Positions 43,981 through 53,040 are shown, numbered from the stretch's first letter. The stretch is 54,487 nucleotides of DNA from Candidatus Melainabacteria bacterium (GCA_003153555.1 PLZS01000118.1:1-54487), one strand, 5' to 3'. Made by a program: numbers and translations. The notes: generated from the letters alone by a model not told the origin.

Positions 43981-44796
43981 TTATGCAGACCGGGTGGACA
44001 GTTCCGACAGAGTTTTCTTGGCATTGGACGACACAAACATGTTTTCATCTTCCATCAGTATCGCCAAAATATCCGACGGTATACGTGGATTGCTAGCTAA
44101 GCCTAAACGCACGTCTTCGCTTGGATCTTTAGCCAATCTTTCAAGTACCGCTGGTGAGGCGTTCTGATTTTCTGAAACACCCAAGCGCACTTCTGCACTA
44201 GCATCTTCTGCAAGACGCAACAACACTTCACCTGGGGTCTCCGGATGTTCTGCCACTTTTGCCCGAATGCGAGGTTCAGAATCTTCTGCCAATTTGGTTA
44301 GCACCATCGGTGATGTGTGAGGGTTTCCAGCTAGAACATAGTGCACGTGGGCCTGTTCAGTCGGATCCACCTTCGCATCATTAGCTTGTCCTTCAGTATG
44401 CAATTCGTAGATCGACTTAACGAGAGCGGTCAGTTTCTGCGCAGTTACAGGTTTTGCAAGATAGTAGTTCATCTTCAGCTTGAGCGCTTCCAGAACGTCT
44501 TCGTCTCTTTCAGAGACGGTCATAAGAACGACAGGAATTTTTGTCAATATGCTATCCGCCTCAATTTCTGCCAAAACTTCATGCCCGTTCTTGCGGGGCA
44601 TATTCAAGTCTAAAAGAATCAAATCAGGCAATTGCTGCCCACCTTTCGTTCGCTCATGGAGGTAGTCCATTGCCTCGACGCCGTCATTGACAACTGACAT
44701 GGTGTATTTCAGACCAGAACGCTTCAGAGCCTCTTGGGTCAGCCGAATATCGCTGGGAGTGTCCTCTACCAGAAGTATTTCGATGTTATTTTCCAT
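43981..44796 (-). CDS. Response regulator with C-terminal leucine-rich-variant repeats
   Basis: This 271-residue protein has an Rcp1-like receiver domain (phospho-acceptor D63 in LLDLNMPRKNG) and, from about residue 150, five or so repeats like NPHTSPMVLTKLAEDSEPRI and NASPAVLERLAKDPSEDVRL. These are LRV (leucine-rich variant) helical repeats rather than a DNA-binding domain, so the output is probably protein binding. The ATG at 44796 has AAGGAG 7 bases upstream; the frame upstream to 44868 belongs to the kinase gene. It overlaps the end of the kinase gene by 11 bases. Confidence 0.88.
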   Translation of the reverse strand: MENNIEILLVEDTPSDIRLTQEALKRSGLKYTMSVVNDGVEAMDYLHERTKGGQQLPDLILLDLNMPRKNGHEVLAEIEADSILTKIPVVLMTVSERDEDVLEALKLKMNYYLAKPVTAQKLTALVKSIYELHTEGQANDAKVDPTEQAHVHYVLAGNPHTSPMVLTKLAEDSEPRIRAKVAEHPETPGEVLLRLAEDASAEVRLGVSENQNASPAVLERLAKDPSEDVRLGLASNPRIPSDILAILMEDENMFVSSNAKKTLSELSTRSA

Positions 44797-46288
44797 TACC
44801 GCTCTCCTTAGTTTTTCCTGCCGGCAAAGTAAAAAGAAAAATGCATCCTTGCCCGACTTCCGATTCAACCCAAATTCTACCGCCGTGCGATGTCACAATC
44901 TTTTTGCAAATCGCCAACCCCATCCCTGTTCCCGAGTACGTTGTCTTGCCATGAAGCCTGGCAAACATGTCAAAAATCCTGTCGGCATATTTAGGATCAA
45001 TGCCGATCCCATTGTCACGTATTGAAAACAGCCATTCATTAACAGTCTTCTCGGAAGTAATAAAAATTTGCGGGGCTTCCTTGTCTCGATACTTCAGCGC
45101 ATTGCTGATCAAGTTTTGAAAGAGCTGAACCAATTGAGATCTTTCAACTGCAACGCTAGGTAAATTATCAACCTCAAGCTTGGCATGGCACTCCTTGATC
45201 GTTGCATCCAAATTTTCCAAAACTTCTTCGATGATCGAATTACAATCGCTTGCGATGTTCTCAGTTTCTTCTTTTGTGGCAATGCTTGAATGCAAGAGTA
45301 CAGACTGAATCAACTGCTGCATGCGCTGGGTGCCATCTAGAATATACTCAATAAATTCTTCACAATCTTTGTCCAATTTATCTTTCGTGCTCTCTTGCAG
45401 AAGATTAGCAAATCCCTGCACTGCCCGTAGTGGCTCCTGCAAGTCATGAGAGGCAATCTTAGCGAATTGGCGGAGCTCTTCGTTTGATTGAGTCAACTCC
45501 GCCGTTCGTTCTTGCACACGGCGTTCCAGCTCTTCGTTGACATGTTTTCTTTCGGTAATATCGCGCGCGAATGCGCAAAACATGTAGTTATCATCTTCAA
45601 ATATTTTGAACACGACAATTTCAATTGGAAACTCATGCCCATCCTTATGCTCAGCCATCAGTTCGCTGGTCATGCGCAGAACACTGCCTTCATTGACCTG
45701 GAAGTATTCATCGACGTCACGCGCATATTGTTTGCGCAAATGGTGAGGCGCAATAATGGCGAGACTGCGACCTAGAGCCTCTGCTCGTGTGATCCCGAAT
45801 GTTCGTTCGGCTTGCTTGTTCCAGTCAGTTATGTGGAAGCGATTGTCCATGGAAGCGAACGCGTCATATGAGTGTTCCAAAATGATGCGCAATCGTCTTT
45901 CACTCGTTCGCAAGGCTACTTCAACTTTGTTTCGCTCGATCGCATATTGCAAACACCTAAAAACGGAGTCATCGCCAGCCAATCCTTTTATAAGATAGTC
46001 CTGGGCGCCGTTTTTCAACGCTTCAATGGCGATATCCTGATCGTCTAATCCCGTAAACACTACAGTGGGCACACCCGCAGCCACTGATCGGATTTTGTAA
46101 AAAGTTTCGATGCCATTACTGTCAGGCAGAGATAAATCGAGCAAAACGACATCGATGTTATTGCCCTTCAAGTAGTTCAAAGCCTCATCCAATGTGGCAG
46201 CGCAATTCACATCGAGTCCCCTTCGCTGCAGGCTGATGCGGGCAAAAGTCGACTGCGTCGGATTGTCCTCGACGACAAGCACACGCAT
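44786..46288 (-). CDS. Hybrid sensor histidine kinase (receiver-PAS-HisKA-HATPase)
   Basis: This 500-residue cytoplasmic kinase has an N-terminal receiver (D51 in LLDLSLPD), a PAS domain (about 130-245, ending in FARDITERKHV), a coiled coil, HisKA with H281 (ASHDLQEPLRAV), and a HATPase_c domain (ALKYRDKEAPQI, RDNGIGIDPKYADRIFDMF, GTGMGLAICKKI). The HDLQEPLR form is typical of phytochrome-like kinases. It should phosphorylate the overlapping response regulator gene's product. No membrane segment is seen, so the signal is probably intracellular. Confidence 0.93.
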   Translation of the reverse strand: MRVLVVEDNPTQSTFARISLQRRGLDVNCAATLDEALNYLKGNNIDVVLLDLSLPDSNGIETFYKIRSVAAGVPTVVFTGLDDQDIAIEALKNGAQDYLIKGLAGDDSVFRCLQYAIERNKVEVALRTSERRLRIILEHSYDAFASMDNRFHITDWNKQAERTFGITRAEALGRSLAIIAPHHLRKQYARDVDEYFQVNEGSVLRMTSELMAEHKDGHEFPIEIVVFKIFEDDNYMFCAFARDITERKHVNEELERRVQERTAELTQSNEELRQFAKIASHDLQEPLRAVQGFANLLQESTKDKLDKDCEEFIEYILDGTQRMQQLIQSVLLHSSIATKEETENIASDCNSIIEEVLENLDATIKECHAKLEVDNLPSVAVERSQLVQLFQNLISNALKYRDKEAPQIFITSEKTVNEWLFSIRDNGIGIDPKYADRIFDMFARLHGKTTYSGTGMGLAICKKIVTSHGGRIWVESEVGQGCIFLFTLPAGKTKESGNGK

Positions 46289-46468
46289 TAGCGCTGGCTC
46301 CTGATTGTTAAATCCATTGGCTATAGCTCTGCATTGGTCTTTAGGCGCAAAGTTGGCACATTAGTTCCCAAAAGCTGGAAACACAGGTTAGCAGAGTCGC
46401 TTTGAGCCAAATATTAAACCAAACCTGACAACTTACCTGGCAGGATGCTCGAATCGCGCGAACCCCTG

Positions 46469-46573
46469 TGTGGTTGTCCACCTGCTGCAGCTGCAGGCGG
46501 ACACATTCGTGAGTATGAGTTACCAGGTATTCGTACGTGTTTGTGGTTGTCCACCTGCTACAGCTGCAGGCGG
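46469..46573. repeat. 32-bp direct repeat pair around the end of a proline-rich gene
   Basis: A 32-base block occurs at 46469-46500 and 46542-46573, with one mismatch. The second copy encodes the C-terminal part of the proline-rich membrane protein; the first lies just beyond its stop. Read in the gene's frame, the outer copy would code PPAAAAGGQPH, a duplicated tail fragment. Confidence 0.7.
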
Positions 46574-46840
46574 GGCAGCGTTCATCACCATAGGGGCGGG
46601 CGCGACAGTGGCGGATGAGGCACTGGCAGCTTGAACTGCTGGGACTGGGAAAGGTCTAGCCAAGTATTGTCCGTTGTTAAATGGAGGCTCTGGTCCGCTT
46701 GGAGTGGCGGGACTGACTTGCGGTTTCATTGTAAACGGTCTCTTAGTCTGATTTAAGCCGTAGTAAATACCCAAGCCTAAACAGATGAGGCAGCAAACGA
46801 TTGCCACGAACGTAAAGCTTCCCGTTTTTTTGTCTACCAT
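46520..46840 (-). CDS. Small membrane protein with Pro/Ala-rich tail
   Basis: This 106-residue protein has one membrane helix (about residues 9-28, FTFVAIVCCLICLGLGIYYG) and a low-complexity tail rich in Pro, Ala and Gln. It starts at an ATG with a Gly/Ala-poor GGGAG upstream. It is probably an inner-membrane protein with an extended outer tail. No family is recognised. Its gene end is duplicated just downstream. Confidence 0.55.
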   Translation of the reverse strand: MVDKKTGSFTFVAIVCCLICLGLGIYYGLNQTKRPFTMKPQVSPATPSGPEPPFNNGQYLARPFPVPAVQAASASSATVAPAPMVMNAAPPAAVAGGQPQTRTNTW

Positions 46841-46987
46841 AAAATCTCCCGTCTCACGGTCTCAATACAGTCTATGTGTCCCAGTAAGCATTGGCTAGAG
46901 GCATATTCCCTAGTTTTTTAGAGAACGGATAGCAGTCCAGCGAACTCAAGCGTGGTATGAAAATGAGAGACAGTATGGAGGTTCATT

Positions 46988-48424
46988 TTGCTTATGGCTG
47001 CTCACAATGACCAACCCGGCAAACAGCCAGGAAAAGACTCTTCCGCCGTCCTTCACGACAACACCATATCTCCTCGAGACAATAGAAAAGAACGTGGAAA
47101 AGCGCTTAAGGCTGCCTTTCCTCATAAACTGCACGCGGACTGGAACCCACCCGAGGACAGGCGCGATCCGATTTTAATATTGGAGGAATCAAACCTTGGA
47201 CGGATTGAGGAGTTGGCACCCATCAGATATGGACGGATGCTCCAGTCTCCATTCACTTTCTACCGCGGAGCATCCGCGATCATGGCAGCCGATCTAGCGC
47301 ATACGCCTAATGTCGGCATTCGCGTTCAAGCATGTGGAGATTGCCACCTCTTGAACTTTGGTGCTTTCGCTACACCAGAAAGAAACATTGTTTTCGACAT
47401 AAACGATTTCGACGAAACATTGCCAGCTCCATGGGAATGGGACGTGAAACGGCTTGCCGCAAGTTTTGTTTTAGCTGCAGTTGACAATAATTTGAAGCCA
47501 AAATTCGGAGAAGCGGCAGCGCAGGCAGTCGCTCGTGCATATCGGGAACGTATGGGCGAATTTGCGAAAATGAGTATTTTGGACGTCTGGTACGCCCAAG
47601 TCGATTGGCAAAACGTGATCGAACGCACTACCGATGCCGAATTGCAGAAGCAGCATAAAGATCAACTCAAAAAGGCGAAAAAGCGCACTATTCAGGATTA
47701 TTATTTCCCGAAGATGACGCAACAGATAAATGGTGCTTATAAAATCAAAGATACGCCACCGATTGTTTACCATTTCCCCGAAGCAGAGCAGGAAGCGTGG
47801 CAAAACCGCATCATGAATGCGTTTGAAAAGTATCAACTATCGCTTCAAGAAGATCGACAGAGGTTGTTTGGCAGATACAGGCTATCAGACGTTGCTATCA
47901 AAGTCGTTGGCATAGGCAGTGTAGGCACGATGTGCGCAGTTGCATTGATGTTAGCACCGGATGACGAGCCGTTACTTTTGCAGATCAAAGAAGCTCGAGA
48001 ATCAGTGCTGGAGCCATATGCAGGCAAAAGCGAATTTGCTAATCATGGACAGAGGGTCGTCGCTGGTCAACGTATCGTGCAATCTGCAAGCGACATATTT
48101 TTAGGATGGACTGCATTTGAAGATGGTAGACACTTCTACGTGCGTCAACTTCGGGACACAAAAGTAAAACCTGAACCAGAGTTGTGGCAGGGTCCGCAAC
48201 TTGTCGAGATTGCTGAAACTTTAGGCTCCGTTTTGGCCCGGGCTCATGCAAGATCTGGAGATGCTGCTTACATTCGTGGCTACTTAGGCAGTCACTCTGA
48301 TTTTGATGAGGCGATCGCCGAATTCTCATTAGCGTATGCAGAACAAACCGTGAAAGATCACGCCGCCTTAGTCACTGCGGTTGATTCCGGACGAATAAAA
48401 GCAGTGGTGGAATCGACGACTTAG
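46988..48424 (+). CDS. DUF2252 family protein
   Basis: This 478-residue protein fits the DUF2252 family: an N-terminal R(Y/F)GRMLQSPFTFYRGAS region, GDCHLLNFGAF, DINDFDETLPAPWEWDVKRL, and a C-terminal AYADQ-like region (SLAYAEQTVKDHAALV). The family has a kinase-like fold, but its activity is unproven. The TTG at 46988 with GGAGG 6 bases upstream is preferred; an ATG two codons later is an alternative. It converges with fabH. Confidence 0.88.
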   Translation: MLMAAHNDQPGKQPGKDSSAVLHDNTISPRDNRKERGKALKAAFPHKLHADWNPPEDRRDPILILEESNLGRIEELAPIRYGRMLQSPFTFYRGASAIMAADLAHTPNVGIRVQACGDCHLLNFGAFATPERNIVFDINDFDETLPAPWEWDVKRLAASFVLAAVDNNLKPKFGEAAAQAVARAYRERMGEFAKMSILDVWYAQVDWQNVIERTTDAELQKQHKDQLKKAKKRTIQDYYFPKMTQQINGAYKIKDTPPIVYHFPEAEQEAWQNRIMNAFEKYQLSLQEDRQRLFGRYRLSDVAIKVVGIGSVGTMCAVALMLAPDDEPLLLQIKEARESVLEPYAGKSEFANHGQRVVAGQRIVQSASDIFLGWTAFEDGRHFYVRQLRDTKVKPEPELWQGPQLVEIAETLGSVLARAHARSGDAAYIRGYLGSHSDFDEAIAEFSLAYAEQTVKDHAALVTAVDSGRIKAVVESTT

Positions 48425-48442
48425 GACTATAGAAATGGAAGC

Positions 48443-48459
48443 GCGGCTATTCTAGCCGC
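48443..48459. terminator. Hairpin after the DUF2252 gene
   Basis: GCGGCT-ATTCT-AGCCGC is a perfect 6-bp stem 18 bases after the stop codon. There is no clear T-run. With the hairpin at 48523-48539 it forms a pair between convergent genes. Confidence 0.4.
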
Positions 48460-48522
48460 CTATAATCACACGACGTCAGTAGGGAATCATATCCCAAGCT
48501 AATATTCATTGTTATCATTAGG

Positions 48523-48539
48523 GCGGTTTGGAAAACCGC
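48523..48539. terminator. Hairpin at the end of fabH
   Basis: GCGGTTT-GGA-AAACCGC is a perfect 7-bp stem, 12 bases downstream of the fabH stop codon (minus strand). It shares the GCGG core with the previous hairpin and probably ends the fabH transcript. Confidence 0.45.
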
Positions 48540-48551
48540 GCTCCAATCTAC

Positions 48552-49544
48552 TTAGTACGCCCATCGAAGCAGCGTCGCGCCTGCACTAAAGCCTGCTCCC
48601 ATCGATGCCAGCAATACGAGATCACCTTTCTTGAGCATCCCTCGCTCCAGCGCACTATGCATCGCCAGTGGTATCGTTCCTGCAGTTGTATTGCCATACT
48701 CATCAATGTTGACGATGACTCGATCCATCGTCATCCCCAGGCGTTCCATCGCTGATGTAATAATGCGTAGATTGGCTTGGTGAGGGATAAACAAGTCGAC
48801 ATCTGCACCGCTCATGCCGTTCCGTTCTAAAACCCGCGTGCACATTTCAGCCATTTTTCTGGTGGCAAATTTAAAAACAGCGGGGCCATCTTGATGAACA
48901 AAGTGCATCTTCTTATCAATCGTTTCGTGACTAGTCGGATTTCGACTGCCGCCACCAGGCAAGTATAGAGAGCCGCCGCCTGAGCCATCGATTTCGTGAA
49001 CAAAGTCGATAAAACCGTTTTGCTCGCCTTCCTCACAAGGTTGAATCAGGGCCGCTCCGCCACCGTCACCAAATATGATGCAGGTTTGACGATCGGTGTA
49101 ATCAATAATAGAAGACATTATATCGACGCCGATTACGACAACGTTCTTATGTGCACCGGAGCGAACAAATTGAGCGCCTACTTGAAGTGCATACAAGAAG
49201 CCTGAACAAGCAATGGAAAGGTCAAATCCCCATGCTCCGAACGCACCAACATTGTTCTGAACTATACAAGCTGTTGCTGGCAGTTGCATATCAGGAGTAA
49301 TTGTGGCGACAATGATCAGTTCAATGTCAGTCGCCTTAATTCCGCTTTTCGCTATCAGTTCTTGGACAGCTACGGTAGCCACGTCAGATGATGCGATTCC
49401 CTTCTCGGCAATGTGTCGAGTGCGAATTCCTGTCCGTTCAACAATCCATTGATCGGACGTCTCGACCATGCTTTCAAGATCTTTGTTAGTGAGAAGCCCG
49501 GGCGGGACATAGGCTCCAACCGCGGTGATTTTTGGTATTGCCAC
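48552..49544 (-). CDS. fabH: 3-oxoacyl-ACP synthase III (KAS III)
   Basis: This 330-residue enzyme should condense an acyl-CoA primer with malonyl-ACP to start fatty acid synthesis. The catalytic triad is C113 (SIACSGFLYAL), H255 (FIPHQANLRI) and N285 (EYGNTTAGT). The substrate-binding loop (QWIVERTGIRTRHIA) is typical. It is not next to other fab genes. Primer specificity cannot be read from the sequence. Confidence 0.95.
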   Translation of the reverse strand: MAIPKITAVGAYVPPGLLTNKDLESMVETSDQWIVERTGIRTRHIAEKGIASSDVATVAVQELIAKSGIKATDIELIIVATITPDMQLPATACIVQNNVGAFGAWGFDLSIACSGFLYALQVGAQFVRSGAHKNVVVIGVDIMSSIIDYTDRQTCIIFGDGGGAALIQPCEEGEQNGFIDFVHEIDGSGGGSLYLPGGGSRNPTSHETIDKKMHFVHQDGPAVFKFATRKMAEMCTRVLERNGMSGADVDLFIPHQANLRIITSAMERLGMTMDRVIVNIDEYGNTTAGTIPLAMHSALERGMLKKGDLVLLASMGAGFSAGATLLRWAY

Positions 49545-49858
49545 TAATGAGCTCCTAATCCGCTATCACTGTTGCTTTGACAGATTTCATTTGCATTCCG
49601 AACACCTAAAGATACACGATCTGCCGAGAATCTCTCAATATACGTGACGTTCTTCGTCACCAAAAGTCCTGTGAAAATATCATATTCACGCCTAGTCAAG
49701 CGAACACTCCATAAAATCGGTGTCATTCCGCCTTCAGCCCATGATTTACGCCCATTACTTAAGCCCATGAGTGATCAACAGAGTTGAATGCCTTAACTAC
49801 TTCATAATTGAATTGCGTTCATAATGTAAATGCGATTTATCAATCAAGGAGGGCTGAG

Positions 49859-49981
49859 ATGTATTGCAAGCAATGTGGCAAGGAAATTGCCGATGGTTCT
49901 CAATACTGCTCGTATTGTGGCGCAGGCACAGGACTCACACTCAAGTCCAGACTACTTGCCGGAAGTTTGCGTTTGATCTAA
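49859..49981 (+). CDS. Tiny zinc-ribbon protein (40 residues)
   Basis: A short frame with a very strong ribosome binding site (AAGGAGG, 7 bases before the ATG) encodes MYCKQCGKEIADGSQYCSYC, a complete zinc ribbon with four cysteines (C3, C6, C17, C20), then a basic, hydrophobic tail ending RLI. It is either a real small protein or the truncated start of a longer zinc-ribbon membrane protein, a common type in this window. The downstream bases show no clear continuation in another frame. Confidence 0.6.
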   Translation: MYCKQCGKEIADGSQYCSYCGAGTGLTLKSRLLAGSLRLI

Positions 49982-50075
49982 GTGCCGCGGGTGCAGGACA
50001 GACTAATTAGGCGCTTTAGTCAGATCAGGGTGAATGCGGGACGTCACCAGATTTGGTGCCGGAAGAATTTCCGAG

Positions 50076-51083
50076 TCAGTCCCACCAGAAATGCCAAATG
50101 CGACCATTGAGCAACTCAGCAGCTAAGCTGGGCACGCTTCCGGCACCCTGATCAACGCAATCAGGGCAGTAAACAAATTGTTCGCGTGCTAACTCGAGGG
50201 CTTCGTCGCGACTGCCTGGCGGCTTGCCAACGCGCATCTCGATTGTGGCTCGACCTACCGAGATAATTTCAGCATCGTGCAACCTGAACCATCTTTTCAG
50301 AAATCCGACGTGCACTTGCGGCACAGGACAGTCGTTCCAGCCACCATACAATAATTTCGCCGGCACCTCCCAAGAGTGATCGGCGTGCACCAGAAGAATA
50401 AAAACGGAATCTAACTCTCGACTACCGACGTCTGGATCCCACGTTTGCAGAGCTTGCAAACTATCATCGGGCGCGACATCGTATGGCCAATCGCTCTCTT
50501 CAAACTCTTCGTCAATTTCTTGGTTGACTGCACATTTCAGGTCAAGCCACTTATCCATGTTCATCTTTTCACCGGCGACTATGAAATCCTCAGGTGTTGG
50601 TGAAACAGCGCCGCTGCCGTCGAGATCAAGAGGCTCCGAATCGCCCTCTAAATCTTTCAGCTCCCTGACTACGCGTACTACATTGTCAGCTTCCTCAAAA
50701 ACAATGTCTTCGCTGAAGTAAGATTTCTTGCGAGGAGACCAAGTTTTAGATTCGCTGTCAAATTCCAGATGACAAGATATGTTGTCGACCAAACCATCGA
50801 GTTCGTCTTCATCAGCGACAATCACTGGCCAATAACCGGTATCAATTGAAATCGCGCGCAATTGCTTCCAAAGCTGCTCAGCTGCGGTGCCTTCAACTTC
50901 AAGCGTGTAGACGATATCGATGAGCGGCCAATTGAGCTGGCCAAGCGTGCTTGAATCTATAGAAGCCTCATCCAGCTTCTGCACGAGGTCTTGCACTTTG
51001 GTATCGGAAGTGTCGTGTATTCGCTCGGGAGCAGGATTTAGCGTACCTTGACGATCGCCGCAGACCCACTTACTGACTTCCAT
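50076..51083 (-). CDS. DUF4253 domain protein
   Basis: This 335-residue protein has an acidic N-terminal part and a C-terminal DUF4253-like domain: LLYGGWNDCPVPQVHVGFLK, then RWFRLHDAEIISVGRATIEM, a FVYCPDCVDQG turn and a final RIWHFWWD. An upstream part (EQLWKQLRAISIDTGYWPVI) fits the first half of the same domain, split by a long acidic insert. The family has no known function. It lies 52 bases downstream of the DUF5685 gene and may be in the same transcript. Confidence 0.75.
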   Translation of the reverse strand: MEVSKWVCGDRQGTLNPAPERIHDTSDTKVQDLVQKLDEASIDSSTLGQLNWPLIDIVYTLEVEGTAAEQLWKQLRAISIDTGYWPVIVADEDELDGLVDNISCHLEFDSESKTWSPRKKSYFSEDIVFEEADNVVRVVRELKDLEGDSEPLDLDGSGAVSPTPEDFIVAGEKMNMDKWLDLKCAVNQEIDEEFEESDWPYDVAPDDSLQALQTWDPDVGSRELDSVFILLVHADHSWEVPAKLLYGGWNDCPVPQVHVGFLKRWFRLHDAEIISVGRATIEMRVGKPPGSRDEALELAREQFVYCPDCVDQGAGSVPSLAAELLNGRIWHFWWD

Positions 51084-51135
51084 TGATAGACTCCTTCAGC
51101 TCAATCATTGATAGTACGAAGTATTGAGCGCAGTT

Positions 51136-52905
51136 TCAACAGCCGCCACAATCCGCTCCTCCACAATCACAACCGGCACAGTCGGCCCCCCCGCAACAAT
51201 CCGCACCACCGCAGCAATCGACGCCACCGCAGCAATCTATACCACCGCAGCAATCGGCGCCACCGGCGCCAGCGCAGCAACAATCGCTACCGCAACAATC
51301 TCCCATGCAGACCATGTTCTCGCACATGTTGCACCCGCAATTGGCGCAGAGGTTGCAACCACAATTCATTAAACAAGAGGAGCAGCAAGGGTCACTTCTG
51401 TACGGTTGGTACGGTTGGTATCCACCTCCTGGGCCCGGTCGGACTTGGCGCGAGTAGTTGGATCGGGGAGGCTCGTTTTTCTTTGGGTCGGGTTCACGAC
51501 GAATATTGGGATCTTCACCTGGCTCTTGATCCGGAGTTTCAACCAAGTCAGGTAACGGCTCGGATGGCTCTTCTTCACCAAATTTTCGGCGTCTGCGCCC
51601 GCCCCATTTTTGAGGTTGAGGATTGTTGTCATCGTCTCCACCGGTTCCGCCACCACCGGAAACCATGGCAAAAGCAAATTTTGGCTTCGGTGCCAGCAGC
51701 CGCATAGCATCATCGATTAGAGCTCCCCAAGCCATCAAATTAAAGGGCAGACCAAATATTTGATCGCGCGTTTTCGCTTGTCTTGCGTGATAAGGTAACA
51801 AAAAAGCGATTACAAAAATCCCAAACTTTGCAACCGTCTCCTGAATTGAAGAAGTCTCTGCGCAATATTCTTGAGAGAGTCCGAATGCTAGATCTCGCTT
51901 TTGCACAAAAGTCAAACGGGCATTGGCACAGGCCTTGGCTGATTGTTTGACTGCGCTTGAGCAACTGTGCGCGTGCGCTGTACAAGCGGCACGAACATAG
52001 CTTTGCCAGTCAGCACCGAGTTTGTTTGAAATATTTTGGCGCAGGCGATTGCGAAATTCTTGAGCAAGTTGACTATCAATGGCAAGATTCTCAAGTGCTC
52101 GTTCAATTACAGAAGCGAGAGATTGCACATAGGGGTAAACGTCCTGTTTGCATTGCTCAGGAAGAACTGTCGTCTCCAGTCCGTAAGCAACCACAAAGGG
52201 ATTGAACTCATGTCGACTGACGTCTCTTGCGAAGTCTTCAATCGCGTCAAGAACATACACTAACTTTCCAAATGCACTGCCAAGCTTTCGCATTTCGGTA
52301 AGAGTGGCGTCAGCAGCACAACCTACTACACGCGCACCACTTTCAAAAACTAGCGCCGTCATTTCAGCGGTCGGTTGTGAGCAAAAATTGATCAACTGTC
52401 TTGGATGGTGATTTGTCGCGTATTCGGCTGCGTGGTGCTCGCGGTCTTGCTGCTTCTCGAACGAGTGCCACAAGTCTGACATTGGAAAAGACCAAGCTTC
52501 CAAAGCATTGGCAGCCTGCTCAAAACTTTTAGAGAAAAATTTGCGTGCGACTTTCCAGTGCTTGCGATCTGAATCCAGAATATGATCGGCAAATTTGAAC
52601 TCAGTTAGCACCATCGTCACATTGGCAGCAATCTGCAATGAGAGTGGCATGTCCACTGGCTCTTCTGGAAGAGACAAGCAATTGAAAGATTGATATTCTT
52701 TCGACCATTGCGAAAGCACTGTTTGATTAGGCGTGATTGCCGATAAAATTTCAGCGAGAAAAACAGCGTCGTTATTGAGTAAAAAACGCGACGACTGACC
52801 GAACAATGTTCCCATTGTTTTGCAAGTGCCACAATAATGAAGGCGGTATTCGTACTTCTGTTCATCTGTCTGCGAACAGGAACGATTTTTCATGACGCCA
52901 AACAT
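51136..52905 (-). CDS. DUF5685 protein with Cys-rich CCGGxD-repeat tail
   Basis: This 589-residue protein begins with the DUF5685 pattern MFGVMKNRSCSQTDEQKYEY, then YCGTCKTMGTLFGQSSRFLL and NNDAVFLAEIL. The family domain is helical and takes up about 330 residues. After a linker rich in Pro, Glu and Asp (KKNEPPRSNYSRQVRPGPGG) comes an 85-residue tail with dozens of cysteines: CCSSCLMNCGCNLC and a run of CCGGxD hexads. The tail probably binds metal ions or is oxidised, but this is inferred. The gene is divergent from the S9-like peptidase gene. Confidence 0.78.
   Translation of the reverse strand: MFGVMKNRSCSQTDEQKYEYRLHYCGTCKTMGTLFGQSSRFLLNNDAVFLAEILSAITPNQTVLSQWSKEYQSFNCLSLPEEPVDMPLSLQIAANVTMVLTEFKFADHILDSDRKHWKVARKFFSKSFEQAANALEAWSFPMSDLWHSFEKQQDREHHAAEYATNHHPRQLINFCSQPTAEMTALVFESGARVVGCAADATLTEMRKLGSAFGKLVYVLDAIEDFARDVSRHEFNPFVVAYGLETTVLPEQCKQDVYPYVQSLASVIERALENLAIDSQLAQEFRNRLRQNISNKLGADWQSYVRAACTAHAHSCSSAVKQSAKACANARLTFVQKRDLAFGLSQEYCAETSSIQETVAKFGIFVIAFLLPYHARQAKTRDQIFGLPFNLMAWGALIDDAMRLLAPKPKFAFAMVSGGGGTGGDDDNNPQPQKWGGRRRRKFGEEEPSEPLPDLVETPDQEPGEDPNIRREPDPKKNEPPRSNYSRQVRPGPGGGYQPYQPYRSDPCCSSCLMNCGCNLCANCGCNMCENMVCMGDCCGSDCCCAGAGGADCCGGIDCCGGVDCCGGADCCGGADCAGCDCGGADCGGC
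51191..51262. repeat. 18-bp tandem repeat coding the CCGGxD hexads
   Basis: CCGCA(A/G)CAAT starts at 51191, 51209, 51227 and 51245, an 18-bp period that equals six codons. It encodes the CCGGxD units of the DUF5685 tail on the minus strand. The repeats probably expand and contract by replication slippage. Confidence 0.75.
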
Positions 52906-53013
52906 AACGCACCTTTGCCGGAATGCCTTCTATGTAGCACAATCACAGCACCGTGAGCGCATTTTTCAATGCAAATTTATGAGCCGCTTTTCGGGCGCTG
53001 TTTTTCGCCCACC

Positions 53014-53040
53014 CTGACATGCACAAGTTTCACATGTCAG
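53014..53040. promoter_or_regulatory. Inverted repeat between divergent genes
   Basis: CTGACATG-11-CATGTCAG is a perfect 8-bp inverted repeat, followed by TTATTTTT. It lies between the DUF5685 gene (minus) and the S9-like gene (plus), so it may be a shared operator; a terminator is less likely as no gene ends here. Confidence 0.4.

Noticed and set aside
49544..49768. 74-codon minus-strand frame upstream of fabH
   Set aside because: It has no clear ribosome binding site or domain and only abuts fabH; more likely it is the promoter region.
51191..51262. Regular 18-bp repeats that could look like a CRISPR array
   Set aside because: Units are continuous with no spacers and are in frame with the DUF5685 gene.
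51108..51707. Plus-strand frame rich in Arg, His and Asn repeats
   Set aside because: It is the reverse strand of the Cys-rich tail repeats, so the repeats are a by-product.
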